A stretch of 64,000 nucleotides of DNA from Excoecaria cochinchinensis (taxonomy: Eukaryota > Streptophyta > Magnoliopsida > Malpighiales > Euphorbiaceae), in the NCBI GenBank assembly GCA_947683425.1, contig CANTUQ010000078.1, positions 2,234,001-2,298,000 of the forward strand, in the 5' to 3' direction. Both the position numbers and the translations under genes were made by a program. Each line of letters begins with the position of its first letter. The stretch's first letter is position 1. The notes below the pieces were generated by a model. It searched no databases. It was not told the DNA's origin and saw nothing but the letters and a program-made list of their open reading frames with translations. Shown in pieces: positions 1-10,787 of the stretch.

Positions 1-845
1 GAGTCACCCTTGTTCCACTTTGAATTCCATTTATTGTTATTGGAATTTGCATAGGACTTGGTTGTCCCACGTCTACTTCTTTATCTCTTCACTTTAATTG
101 CAATGTTCACCAAATCATCCATATCCACATAATGCTGCAATTCAATAATATCAGCAAGTTCTCTATTCATACCTCCCAAAAAGCGAGATATTGTTTGATA
201 TTCATCCTCCACAATGTTTGCTTTAATCATGAGCATCTCCATCTCCTTGTAGTAATCCTCCACTGAACTAGATCCTTGTGTAAGTCTTTGTAACTGATTG
301 TGGAGTTCCTTATGATAGTAACTAGGCCCATACTTCTTTCTCATGATTCTTTTCATTTCCTCCCAAGAGGTGATAGGGAGTTCCCCATTTCTCCTCCTAC
401 TTTTCAATAACTCATCCCACCAAATTAGTGCATAATCAGAAAATTCAATGGCTTCGAGTTTTACCTTTTTCTCATCTGAATAGTGGTGGCATGAAAAAAT
501 CATCTCTACCTTTCTTTCCCAATCGAGATAGGCATCCACATCATTTTTGCCTTTGAATGGTGGAATCTTCATCTTGATAGCACTCAAATTATTGTCTTTA
601 CATTCCATTCGATTGTCATACCTCCTTCCTCTCATTGGGAAGGAATGAGCCTCCTCTTCTCCATCATCATTGTATAATTGGTCTACTTCTTCCTCCTTTG
701 TATATTTGCCCTTGGAAGCTTTAAGGTCACTTTCCATGCTATCCATCCCGAGATTTAGCTTTTGCAAACTATCCATAAAATCTTTAATCATAAGTTTAGT
801 AGCAGGGGTAATCTGAGTCTCATCTTTACTATTATTTCCAGACAT
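1..845 (-). pseudogene. Gag of Ty3/gypsy element A1, broken by a nonsense codon and cut by the window edge
   Basis: Capsid-type Gag, which would assemble the cytoplasmic virus-like particle. The frame opens at the ATG at 845 (MSGNNSKDE). An in-frame ATG at 947 exists, but it lies in leader sequence that is also present in A2. The capsid core is recognisable by DAYLDWERKVEMIF, YALIWWDEL and RFLGGMNRELADI, as in plant Retrotrans_gag domains. A TAA at 81-83 ends the frame where A2 has CAA, so it is a C-to-T nonsense change; homologous sequence continues to base 1. The zinc knuckle and protease would lie further left. Inactive copy; the family assignment is firm from the alignment with A2 and E1. 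Confidence 0.85.
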
Positions 846-944
846 CTTTAAACTTAAGTAAACAAGTAAAAAAAAGAATTCACTCAACCTCACGTATTTG
901 TCTCTCAACTCACAAATTGATTTCTCACAATTGTACTTCAGAAA

Positions 945-949
945 CAAAC
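945..949. repeat. Target-site duplication CAAAC (mate at 2075-2079)
   Basis: CAAAC directly precedes and follows the solo LTR at 950-2074. The related element A2 shows the unoccupied sequence at about 17540 (GAGTTTGTTTCTGAAG), which confirms the insertion point. Confidence 0.93.
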
Positions 950-2074
950 TGATGCGGAACCCCAGCCTATATGCAAACTAGAACGCCAACATACCATGAA
1001 TATTGATCATAAACAAGTGAATAAATCCCCAATCTAAAGAACCCCCAAACAAGATTGAATGGAAACGCTTATAATAGATTGATTTAGAAAGTAAGAAGAA
1101 TAAGAATCAAGCATACATTAATCATTAAAAATTGCCTAAGTCTAATTCTTCATACAATAGCAAGAATCAATAGAAATTAACTCTCACAAATTCAGTCAAT
1201 GAAAATTCATTAATCATAAGATATGCAAAATGTAAAGTACAAATGAAGAAGTTCAGCCCTTTATATAGGCTAGGCAGCCACCCCTCCCTAGAGAAGTTAT
1301 AATCAAACACTAACTCTAAGAGATAATTAATAAAATAAATAACAAAGATAATTCCTAACCTTTATCTACATGTATTTGGCCATAATATGGACTAAGTACA
1401 TGAATAAATAAAGATAAATACAATCTGAAAATAATCCTAAAAGCTAGTGATTATCCTAAGGAAAATGAATGTAGACTCAATTTTGGCTATAAGTGGAATT
1501 TGGCTAACTCACTCAAGATAAATTCATCCTATTGTTTCTCCATCAAACTCTATTCAATAATATCCCAAAATAATAAGTATTTATCAAAGAAAAGCCATTC
1601 CTAAAATTTAGGACCCCAAGTTCACTAACATAGGCATAAAGCTAAATTTGACTCAAACCCATCCAAATTCAGCTCTCCCCTTTAAAATCCGGCCCCCTCA
1701 TGTTTTCTAAGCCTCAATTAGTTATTTAGGCCCAATTCTTTAGAAGAGATAAGCCCATCTTTAGCCTACCCACTTAAACTACCCAAAATACTCAAATAAA
1801 CCCAAAAATAAAACAAACCTAATTAAATAAGCCCAAAACGTTTTCTAAGGTACTAGGCTGCCCAAATACATTTAATTATATGTCATTACAAGAATAGAAG
1901 CTAAACAAAATAGCTTGAAGGCCCATTTGACCATTTGGCCCCAACTTGTCTTCATAGCCCAATTCAGCTTCTTTCCCCTCTTGAACTTGTATCTTCTCTA
2001 CATAAGGTCTCATGAATGCTTGTAGGACTTCTTTAAGCTTCTTGTTGCCATTATGCTTGGTTGTGCTCATATCA
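950..2074 (-). repeat. Solo LTR, family A (1125 bp)
   Basis: On the minus strand it runs from TGATATGAGC to CGCATCA and is flanked by CAAAC on both sides. No internal region accompanies it, so it is a solo LTR left by LTR-LTR recombination. It sits in the leader of A1, just upstream of gag, in the same orientation. Its 5' part encodes the MSTTKH... tail (stop near 1876) in the short form, which lacks the GPITR block found in the A1 LTR (a 51-bp difference). A TATATAAA-type box lies on the minus strand near 1262-1269. Confidence 0.92.
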
Positions 2075-2079
2075 CAAAC

Positions 2080-2790
2080 TCAAACAAATATGCACAAATA
2101 AGTAGTTTGATTTGGAAACAATGAGTACTTAACAAGAACAGCAAAAAATGTACCAATTCTAGAGGCAAATTGACCAGATTGAACAAACTTAAAAATTAGC
2201 ACACAAGAGATAAATTCCGTGCGCTTTAGTGTATAAAGATGTTCAACAATGTGCAATATGTTAAACTAGTGTAGTTGGAACCAAAAACAGTTTAGACACA
2301 CAAATTGATAACTTAGAATGAAAAGAATATACAAGACGGATGCACTTAAATGCGATGTTTAACTAGACCTAATGATTAGTTTAAACAGATTTTATATAGA
2401 CTCAACAAAAAGAAAATCAAAGAAAGCATGCAATAATATCACCCAAAATCCAAAAACAACGAGTACTTAACTTGATCTTTGAAGAAATCAAACCAATTAT
2501 GGAAGTTCTAGCTTAATTGATCAAATTTGAACTTAAGAAGATAATAGGACATGAATTGAACACAAGATAGTTTGTAGAATTTTTTTTTTGATATGTATAT
2601 AATTTTTTTTTCTTTTTTTTTCGATCATAAATCACACAACTAATGATCGAATACTTGAGATAGGTAATTTAACACAATTGAGCAAGAACCAAATAAGGAA
2701 CTAGATGCAAAGTCCTATTCAGCCAAAACAAAGAAATAATTTCAAGAAGACAAAATTAAAGGATAGTTAAGAATTTATCACTTAGCCTAA
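2080..2790 (-). other. 5' leader of element A1
   Basis: Untranslated leader between PBS and gag, matching 16841-17540 of A2 almost throughout. It contains an A/T homopolymer stretch near 2580-2625. No ORF is evident. The last part of the leader lies on the other side of the solo LTR (846-944) and carries the CACGTG-block remnant, here mutated to TACGTG on the minus strand at 891-896. Confidence 0.75.
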
Positions 2791-2802
2791 GCTCTGATAC
2801 CA
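2791..2802 (-). other. Primer-binding site of A1 (tRNA-iMet)
   Basis: The plus strand reads GCTCTGATACCA, so the minus strand reads TGGTATCAGAGC, complementary to the 3' end of plant initiator tRNA-Met. It lies two bases from the LTR end, as in A2. Confidence 0.93.
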
Positions 2803-2804
2803 AT

Positions 2805-3980
2805 TGATGAGGAACCCCAGCCTATATGCAAACTAGAATGCCAACATACCATGAATATTGATCATAAACAAGTGAATAAACCCCCAATCTAAAGAACACC
2901 CAAACAAGATTGAATGGAAACGCTTATAATAGATTGATTTAGAAAGTAAGAAGAATAAGAATCAAGCATACATTAACCATGAAAATTGCCTAAGTTTAAT
3001 TCTTCATACAATAGCAAGAATCAATAGAAATTAACTCTCACAAATTCAGTCAATGAAAATTCATTAATCATAAGATATGCAAAATGTAAAGTACAAATGA
3101 ATAAGTTCAGCCCTTTATATAGGTTAGGCAGCCACCCCTCCCTAGAGGAGTTATAATCAAACACTAACTCTAAGAGATAATTAATAAAATAAATAACAAA
3201 GATAATTCCTAACCTTTATCTACATGTATTTGGCCACAATATGGACTAAGTATATGAATAAATAAAGATAAATACAATCTGAAAATAATCCTAAAAGCTA
3301 ATGATTATCCTAAAGGAAATGAATGTAGACTCAATTTTGGCTATAAGTGGAATTTGGCTAACTCACTCAAGATAAATTCATCCTATTGTTTCTCCATCAA
3401 AATCTACTCAATAATATCCCAAAATAATAAGTATTTATAAAGGAAAACCCATTCCTAAAATTTAGGACCCCGAGTTCACCAATGTATGTATAAAGCTAAA
3501 TTTAACTCAAACCCATCCAAATTAAACTCTCCCCTTTAAAATCCAGCCCCCTCATGTATTCTAAGTATCAATTAGTTATTTAGGCCCAACTCTTTAGAAG
3601 AGATAAGCCCAACTTCAGCCTACCCACTTAAACTACCCAAAATACTCAAATAAAGGGGAAAAATAAAACAAACCTAATTAAATAAGCCCAAAATGTTTTC
3701 TAAGGTACTAGGCTGCCCAAATACATTTAATTATATGTCATTACAAGAATAGAAGCTAAACAAAATAGCTTGAAGGCCCATTTGACCATTCGGCCCCAAC
3801 TTGTCTTCATAGCCCAATTTAGCTTCTTTCCCCTCTTGAACTTGCATCTTCTCTACATAAGGCCTCATGAATGCTTGTAGGACTTCTTTAAGCTTCTTTG
3901 ACCTTTCTCTTGTGATTGGTCCTTGAGGAAGTGCTAGTTCATCTCTCTTGTTGCCATTATGCTTGGTTGTGCTCATATCA
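2805..3980 (-). repeat. 5' LTR of element A1 (family A, 1176 bp)
   Basis: On the minus strand it runs from TGATATGAGC (3980) to CCTCATCA (2805; CGCATCA in sister copies). The LTR start is coding in the 3' copy. Here the frame 3985 down to 3731 gives MSTTKHNGNKRDELALP, then GPITRERSKKLKEVL and a stop. The same GPITR(G/E)R(A/S)KKLK motif ends the E-family polyprotein, so this is the LTR-borne C-terminus of Pol. It is the long form of the tail. Confidence 0.92.
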
Positions 3981-4532
3981 CGCACTCACGATAGAACCTG
4001 AACTACATGTTCAAAGCTCCAATCCATAAACCTCTTTCTCGTGCACTTTGCCAAAACCACACCAATGACTTCCAAAACCCATCCTAACATCAACTTTTGC
4101 CAATCAAGGCCTTATAACCAATTATTTATCTACATGTCAAATCTATAATGGTACAATTCTCTTAATTTTTTATCTTAATATTAAAGAGTTATGGCCAATA
4201 GAACACCTCTTGCTCCAAAGCCACTCCTACAAGATTTAACTAAACTTATGTACACTTTTGAAGACCTTTAAGTCCCCAAATCAATATGACCATTTTTATA
4301 GCAATTATAGACACATATCTTAGGAACTTAATCCTATTAACCTCATTTAATTCAGAGTCATACAACTAAAGTTATAACATAGACAATTCCAATAGGTCAA
4401 ATTACCCTATTACACTAGTTTTATCACATCATGCTATTCAAGCTTAAATTCCCAAAGTTGGAATATCCAATACTCCAAACTCACACAAGACTACCCTAAT
4501 ACACACATAAACACCTCAGCATGTTCCATTTC
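3981..4532. other. Unassigned spacer between A1 and A2
   Basis: 552 bp, AT-rich, with no ORF of note and no match to any other part of the window that I can see. It could be host DNA or part of an older element. Confidence 0.5.
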
Positions 4533-4889
4533 TGATATGAGCACAATAAAGCATAATGGCAACAAGAGAGATGAACTAGCACTTCTGCAAGGACCAATCA
4601 CAAGAGCAAGGTCAAAGAAGCTTCAAGAAGTCCTATAAGCATTTATGAAACCTTATATAAAGAAGATGCAAGTTCAAGAAGAGAAAGAAGCTAAATTGGA
4701 CTATGAAGACAAGTTTAGGCCAAATGGTGCAATGGGCCTCCAAGACACTTTATTTAGTTTCTATTCTTTATGTAGCATGTAATTAAGTATATTTGGGCAG
4801 TCTAGAACCTAGTAAAATGAATTGGCCTTAATTAGAATAGGTTTGTTTTATTTTGGGCTTATTTGACTATTTTGGGTAGTTTAAGTGGG
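4533..4889 (+). repeat. 5' LTR of A2, left part
   Basis: Begins TGATATGAGC and contains the conserved tail reading frame (GPITRARSKKLQEV). It is interrupted at TTTAAGTGGG by element B and resumes at 15992 after a duplicated GTGGG. Confidence 0.92.
4885..4889. repeat. Target-site duplication GTGGG (mate at 15987-15991)
   Basis: GTGGG flanks the whole 11.1-kb block 4890-15986. Joining the two sides restores the LTR sequence seen uninterrupted at 32699-32708, which proves that the nested block entered as one element B. Confidence 0.93.
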
Positions 4890-5739
4890 TGATACGGAAA
4901 CCCCAAGGCTAAAGAACCCGAAACCCCTTGAACATACAATATGGCATGAACATGAACAAGAATAAACCTCCAATCTAAAGAACCCCCAAACAACTATGTG
5001 AATGGAAATGCTTATAATAGATTGATTTAAAACACAAGAACAGAATTCGCCACAAAGTAAATACCTTGATAATAATTTAAAGTTCTTGATGCAAAAGAAG
5101 AAGACAAACAATCCTCTCCAATGAAGAATTCGGCCAAGCCAAAAGAAATTTATCAAATTAATCAAATCTGCCTCCAATCTCGTTTTTGTAGAGTATTTAT
5201 ACTCTCTTAAGCTAATAAAAACCCTAATTAATCAAATAGGCCTTAAAACATGGGCCTTACACTAAGATAATTAAAGCCCACACTAATTAACTTAAAATTC
5301 AGCCCAAAAAGCCTAAAAAGAACTAATTAAATGAGCTCAAGCTAATTAAAGCCTATCTCATTTAAATAAGCCCAAAAGAATAAGTTAAGGCCTAACATAT
5401 TACAAATAATCAAATGAAAATAATAAATAAAAGCCTAAACTAAAAGCCCAAATAAATCAGCCCCTTAATCCACCAATTAGCACATGCATTGCACATGCTC
5501 TGGCTCACATGCATAGCACATGTCAAGGTCACATGATCGGCACATGTCAAGTGTCACATGACTTGTACATGTTAAGTCGTCACATGACTAGCACATGTCC
5601 ATCTTCAATTTGGCTTCTTCATAAATTTGGCCCACGGACTTCCTTCAAGCCTTCTTTAAGTTCTCCAAATTTGATCTCCATGAATATGAACTTCCATTGT
5701 TTATAATCTTGAAATGTTAACCCTCCTGTGCACGCATCA
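4890..5739 (-). repeat. 3' LTR of element B (850 bp)
   Basis: On the minus strand it runs from TGATGCGTGC to CGTATCA. Its start encodes the last part of the B ORF (stop at 5619-5621). U3 carries a cluster of CATGTG hexamers at about 5480-5600, and a TATAAATA box with flanking inverted repeat lies near 5198-5211. Confidence 0.92.
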
Positions 5740-5859
5740 ATCACTCCCTCTTTAGAAGAAGATTCGTCCTCGAATATTCGTCTTGTTCAAGTTGGGAATT
5801 GACACTTGTAGAATAAATTCATCTTCATATAAGATCTTCTGAATAGGTGGAAATAAAAT

Positions 5860-5864
5860 GAATG
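5860..5864. repeat. Target-site duplication GAATG (mate at 9070-9074)
   Basis: GAATG stands immediately on both sides of element C. Removing C and one copy restores the B ORF sequence as seen at 12896-12906. Confidence 0.94.
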
Positions 5865-6677
5865 TGATGCGTGCACAGGGGGGTCAACCCATCATGACAA
5901 TCCTATACGAGCCAAATTGTGGAAATTATGGAAAGTCAAGGGAGATTGGGGTCGAATGGCATCAATGCCAATCCAATGGGGCCGAATGGACATGAGAAGA
6001 ATCAAATGAGCTTGATTAATTTTTTCAATCTCGAAGAGTAGCTTTAGGCTGCCCAAGGGGCTTATTTTATTATGTTGGACTTATTTTGTTTTGATTATTT
6101 AGTTGGATCCTCATATAGCTTAATAGGCTTATTTTAAGTGAGTTGAGCTTACTTTAAGTTGGGCTCATTTAAATTAATTATTTTAGGCTTGTGGGTTGTT
6201 GTATTTTAGAGTTAATAAGTTTGGGCTTTAGTTATTTGGTGGGAGGTCCATGTGTTAGGTGGCCTTTTGACTTATTTAGGGTTTGGTGGGAGGCCCATGT
6301 GTTAGGTGGCCATGTGTTAGGTGGACTTTTGACTTATTTAGGGTTACCTACCTTTTGAAGGCTATAAATACCTCATTATAAGTTGTAAAAGACACATCTA
6401 AAAACACTTTTGAATACCATCGTTTGGCTTGGCCGAATTTTCTTCATTGGAGAGGATTTGCTTGTCTTCTTCTTTTGCATCAAGAACTTAAATTCTTATC
6501 AAGGTATTTACTTTGTGGCGAATTCTGTTCTTGTGTTTTTAAATCAATCTATTATAAGCGTTTCCATTCACATGTTGTTTGGGGGTTCTTTAGATTGGGA
6601 GTTTCTTCTTGTTCATGTTCATGCCATATTGTATGTTTAAGGGGTTTCGGGTTCTCTAGCCTTGGGGTTCCGCATCA
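5865..6677 (+). repeat. 5' LTR of element C (813 bp)
   Basis: TGATGCGTGC ... CCGCATCA; the ends form a 7-bp inverted repeat (TGATGCG/CGCATCA). U3 contains a two-unit tandem repeat at 6239-6345 with CATGTG and TTTTGACTT (W-box-like) in each unit. Confidence 0.93.
6363..6370 (+). promoter_or_regulatory. TATA box of the element C 5' LTR
   Basis: TATAAATA after CCTTTTGAAGGC, about 315 bp before the LTR end. It would place the transcript start near 6395. The same box is at 8756-8763 in the 3' LTR. Confidence 0.7.
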
Positions 6678-6679
6678 TT

Positions 6680-6691
6680 TGGTATCAGAGC
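6680..6691 (+). other. Primer-binding site of C (tRNA-iMet)
   Basis: TGGTATCAGAGC, two bases after the LTR end. Confidence 0.94.
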
Positions 6692-7586
6692 TTGGATTAG
6701 GATAAATTCTTATTTATCTTGTGTTAATTTGCTATTCTATTGTTTTATTTTCATTAGAACAAGATAATTCCGCGTTGTTAAATTTGCAATCTTATTCTTA
6801 TCAATTTTGTGTTCTTCTTTATTTTTGAATTTGTTCTTTTGTGTTCTTCTTTGTTCCTACATCAGATCTTGTGTTTGATATTTTAAGTTCTAAAAAAAAT
6901 CATTGATACTGTTCACATTACTGTTCATAGTACTATTCACAGTACTATTCATCCGAATTTAAAAAAAAAAAAAAAAAAAGTCAGCATTGAGATAAAGCTA
7001 GGAAAGAAAAATCACAAAGAAACAAAAATTTAGATTTGGTCATACTTTGAATTTGGAGATTAATTTGAAAAGTCAAAGTGAATATTTATAGATAGTTGTC
7101 ATTCTTGACTTTCTTTGATTTCTTGTCTTTACATCCATTGTATCAAAATTGACTTTTCTATTAGGGAAATACCAAAATTCAGATTTGTCATACTTTGAAT
7201 GTGAAAATTAATTTGAAAAGCCAAAGTGGCAATTTGTTGGTAGGCGTCATTCTTGACTTTCTTTGTTAAGTGTTTTCATTGCATTCTCATTTAAATTTGT
7301 TGAATTGTGAATCATCTTGACTTGGAATTAAATTCTGAAGTGCAACTGAGGACAGCAAGCTGAAGTGGAAAAAGGCTTGAGTGTGTAAGCTTAGAAGAGG
7401 GTAAAAGCCAAGTTGAGTGAAACACGGGTGGAGTGCAATATTTTGAGTGAAACACGTGAGGGAGTGAATTGTGAGGTCTTTTTATTCCGTATTAACATTT
7501 ATTTGCAGTTTATAAATCAAGTCGAGAAGGGAAAAGAAAGGAGATAAATTTTTGAGGAAGAAGATGAAAACGTGCCTAATGTGAAG
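6692..7586 (+). other. 5' leader of element C
   Basis: Contains an ACTGTTCA-type repeat (6908-6957), an A tract (6961-6979), and an imperfect direct repeat of about 95 bp (about 7024-7125 and 7169-7262, both ending near CATTCTTGACTTTCTTTG). The block shared by all these families follows at 7333-7475, with the palindrome CACGTG at 7453-7458. The position where E1 has its start codon ATGTC reads AAGTC here (about 7520). Confidence 0.75.
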
Positions 7587-8402
7587 ATGATGTACAAAAC
7601 AATCATGAGTGAGTTTAAGAAGTTAAATTCCAGGATGGATCAGATAGCGGAGAGAATGGATGAGTCTACTAGAATCCAAAATCGAAGTAGATTAATTGAT
7701 CGTCAGAGGAATAGGGAAGAATCTAAAGATATGGAATTGCGGTTTAAATAACTTTTTAGACAACTAGATAAGTGTTTGCAAAAGGAAAAAAGAAAGAAAG
7801 AGGAAGTTGTAGTGGAAGAGATTATTTGTGAAGCTGAAAGAGATGCTATAGATTTATATGATAATGATGTTGTAAATGAGGAAGACATAAGTAGAAGTGT
7901 AGACGTTGATTGTTTGAGGAAAAAGGAAAAAGATTGTAAAATGGAAGATGCTTGTTTAGTTGAGTTGGACGATCAGCATGTTATGATTGATCTTGTAGTG
8001 CTTCAGGAGGTTGAATTGAACATGGAAAAAGAAGATAATCATGATCAAAATGAGATTTCTGAATTAACTAACCATGTTTTTCCTAGTTTTTGTGTTAACT
8101 TGCAGGAACATAATGAGTTCTTTTTTGAAGATGCATTCATATTATTTCCACCTATTCCCAAGATCGTTTATGAAGACCAATTTATTCCACAAGATTCAAT
8201 TCCCAACTTGAATAAGACGAAAATTCGAGGACGAATCTTTTCTAAAGAGGGAGGGGATGATGCGTGCACAGGGGGGTCAACCCATCATGACAATCCTATA
8301 CGAGCCAAATTGTGGAAATTATGGAAAGTCAAGGGAGATTGGGGTCGAATGGCATCAATGCCAATCCAATGGGGCCGAATGGACATGAGAAGAATCAAAT
8401 GA
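7587..8402 (+). pseudogene. Gag-N-terminus/acidic ORF of element C, with in-frame stop
   Basis: The first residues (MMYKTIMSEFKKLNSRMD) match the Gag N-terminus of E1. They are followed without capsid, zinc knuckle or protease by the acidic module (EEVVVEEIICEAERD, DLYDNDVV, FILFPPI, PNLNKTKIRGRIF, SKEGGDD). The reading then passes into the 3' LTR and ends at 8402. A TAA at about 7749 replaces the CAA of related copies (C-to-T), and the ancestral start codon appears lost. No enzymatic motif is visible. The role is unknown; a particle-associated or packaging role is a guess based on the Gag N-terminus. Confidence 0.75.
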
Positions 8403-9069
8403 GCTTGATTAATTTTTTCAATCTCGAAGAGTAGCTTTAGGCTGCCCAAGGGGCTTATTTTATTATGTTGGACTTATTTTGTTTTGATTATTTAGTTGGA
8501 TCCTCATATAGCTTCATAGGCTTATTTTAAGTGAGTTGAGCTTACTTTAAGTTGGGCTCATTTAAATTAATTATTTTAGGCTTGTGGGTTGTTGTATTTT
8601 AGAGTTAATAAGTTTGGGCTTTAGTTATTTGGTGGGAGGTCCATGTGTTAGGTGGCCTTTTGACTTATTTAGGGTTTGGTGGGAGGCCCATGTGTTAGGT
8701 GGCCATGTGTTAGGTGGACTTTTGACTTATTTAGGGTTACCTACCTTTTGGGGGCTATAAATACCTCATTATAAGTTGTAAAAGACACATCTAAAAACAC
8801 TTTTGAATACCATCGTTTGGCTTGGCCGAATTTTCTTCATTGGAGAGGATTTGCTTGTCTTCTTCTTTTGCATCAAGAACTAATTTCTTATCAAGGTATT
8901 TACTTTGTGGCGAATTCTGTTCTTGTATTTCTAAATCAATCTATTATAAGCGTTTCCATTCACATGTTGTTTGGGGGTTCTTTAGATTGGGAGTTTCTTC
9001 TTGTTCATGTTCATTCCATATTGTATGTTTAAGGGGTTTCGGGTTCTTTAGCCTTGGGGTTCCGCATCA
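8258..9069 (+). repeat. 3' LTR of element C (812 bp)
   Basis: Starts at TGATGCGTGC directly after the purine tract and ends CCGCATCA at 9069, followed by GAATG. TATAAATA is at 8756-8763. The few visible differences from the 5' LTR suggest a young insertion. Confidence 0.93.
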
Positions 9070-9600
9070 GAATGCTTCTTCAGCTGAGGACTCATGATGT
9101 TCCTGCAATTTAACCTGAAAACTAGGCAAAACATGGTTAGTCTTTAATATAATCTTTTCATTCTGATCATTATTATCTTCACTTTCCACGTTCAATTCAA
9201 CCTCCTTAAGAACTGTAGGGTCAATTATAACATGCTGATCTTCTATCTCAATTACACAAACATCCTTCTGTTCACTCAAAGCAACATCTTCTCTTTCAAT
9301 TATGTTTTCCATTTCACTCAAAACAACATCTTCATCACATCCACTTATTTCTTCCTCATTTACAACTTCATCAGCATATAAGTCTATACCATCTCTTTAA
9401 GCTTCACAAACAATTTTGTCGACAATAACTTCCTCTTCTTTCTTTCTTTCCTCCTGTCTTATATACGTACTTACTAGTCTAGAAAGTTGTTTAAACTGTA
9501 ACTCAAAATCTTTAAGATTTTTATCCAACAACTTAGCATCCTTCTTCAACTCATTCAATGCTTCTTGATCTAAATGTCGTCTTGACTTGTAATAGTACAT

Positions 9601-10773
9601 CCTCACAATCACTCCCTCACGTGTTTCACTCAAAATATGACACTCCACTCGTATTTCGCTCAATTTGGCTTTTATCCTCCTTTAAGCTCACACTCTCAAG
9701 CCTTTTACCACTCAAGCTTGTTATCTTCAGTTGCACTTCAGAACTCAAACTCAAGTCAAAATAGTTCACAAGCAGCAAATTATGGTAAAGAATGCAATGA
9801 AAATACTTAACAAAGAAGATAGGCACAAAGCTAGAAGCAAAAGACCAAAGTGAAGAACGTTGAAATGAGCATACAAGGTGAAGATATGTATGCTGTTCGA
9901 ATTATGTAAATTTAACTAACAAGAATCAAATTATTAATTATAGTGTAATCGGAAGCAAAAACACAAAGACACCAAAAATGGAAAATTAAGAATGAAAGAA
10001 ATGACAAAACTAATGCAATAATGCAGAAATTGAAATCTCCCTAATGGAAAATTCAATTTGAGACAATATGTATTATCACACTAAGACAAAATGGAAAGGA
10101 GACAACAAAATGTCCAGACTAAAACAAGATTAAGAAACCCAAATGGTTGTCCAAAATAAGATAAAGATTAAACCAATATGTCTTAATAAGATCAAATAAG
10201 GAAACCCAAATGTCTAAACTAAGACAAAATGACTTATCCACTATGTCTTAATTAGTTCAAGATATGGAAACCCAAATGTCTAGACTTAAGACAAAATGAA
10301 ACTTATCTAATTTAATGTCCTAATTTAAATAATGTCCCAATCCTAATTTCTTTTCTTTTTTTTTTCTGAATTATCTCTAACTAATTAGATAATAACAATT
10401 CTATCCTAAAGAAATACAATCCTAATTGTTCACACCAACCAAAGTTAACCCAAATTAAAATACTTTTTCTAAATTCGGATGAACAGTGTGATGAACAGTA
10501 AATTCGGATGAACAGTGCGTTGAACAGTACCAGGAACAGTACGACGAAATTCTTTTTTATTTTTGTTATTTTTAGCTAGATAACAACCAGAACAACTAAT
10601 AACCTAGAAATCAAGATCAAACAATAAGAAATAACACCTAAAACAAAGCTCCCTATAATTTAGGCCACTATGATGAACAAGGGTTCCTAAATTTTAAGAA
10701 TCAAATAAATTAAAAATTAATGAATAAAAACAGCAAGTAAACATGGATAAATAAGAATTTAATCCAAATCCAA
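9601..10773 (-). other. 5' leader of element B
   Basis: Runs from the PBS to the ORF on the minus strand. The conserved pre-ORF block with CACGTG lies at about 9593-9740 (palindrome 9618-9623). A GAACAGT-rich repeat (CTGTTCA on the coding strand) is at 10483-10545. No ORF is evident. Confidence 0.75.
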
Positions 10774-10785
10774 GCTCTGATACCA
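10774..10785 (-). other. Primer-binding site of B (tRNA-iMet)
   Basis: GCTCTGATACCA on the plus strand, two bases from the LTR end at 10788. Confidence 0.93.
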
Positions 10786-10787
10786 AA

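Larger units (their letters stand above)
1..3980 (-). mobile_element. Element A1, Ty3/gypsy LTR retrotransposon, 5' part (3' part beyond window)
   Basis: Reading on the minus strand, the order is 5' LTR (2805-3980), PBS (2791-2802), leader (2080-2790 and 846-944) and Gag (845 down to 1). The leader is interrupted by a solo LTR at 950-2074. The base pairs flanking the outer LTR edge are CGCAC (3981-3985); the mate lies outside the window, so this duplication is not confirmed. The same layout in the opposite orientation occurs in element A2. Confidence 0.85.
5865..9069 (+). mobile_element. Element C, complete 3.2-kb non-autonomous LTR retrotransposon
   Basis: Two LTRs of 813 and 812 bp that appear nearly identical, PBS, long leader, a single degenerate ORF and a polypurine tract (GAGGGAGGGGA, 8247-8257), all bounded by GAATG. 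It sits in the coding part of element B in the opposite orientation. No reverse transcriptase or integrase is present, so it must have moved using proteins from another element. Confidence 0.94.
5619..9600 (-). pseudogene. Acidic ORF of element B, broken (split by element C, nonsense and frameshift)
   Basis: Homologue of the intact 256-residue ORFs at 12659-13429 and 39312-40082; the function of the protein is unknown. Coding remains lie at 9600-9070 and 5864-5619. Breaks: a TAA at 9397-9399 (GAA in the intact copies), the insertion of element C between 5864 and 9070, and one extra base before the SKEGGND codons near 5751-5760. The visible N-terminus (MYYYKSRRHLDQ) and the acidic centre match the intact copies closely, so inactivation looks recent relative to the age of the family. 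Confidence 0.8.

Noticed and set aside
2791..2802. tRNA-like matches TGGTATCAGAGC and their complements
   Set aside because: These are primer-binding sites next to LTRs, not tRNA genes; no cloverleaf surrounds them.
4881..5177. Serine/cysteine-rich frames in LTR R-U5 regions (6410-6705, 8817-9097, 10694-11075, 37873-38214)
   Set aside because: Both frames and both strands of the LTR give such products; they end at the PBS and have no start context or domain.
5509..5706. Repeated 65-codon frames beginning MHSTCQGHMIG (also at 12549, 15222, 15756 and on the minus strand at 39995)
   Set aside because: They lie antisense to the LTR-coded tail and are produced by the CATGTG cluster; copies are identical only because the LTRs are.
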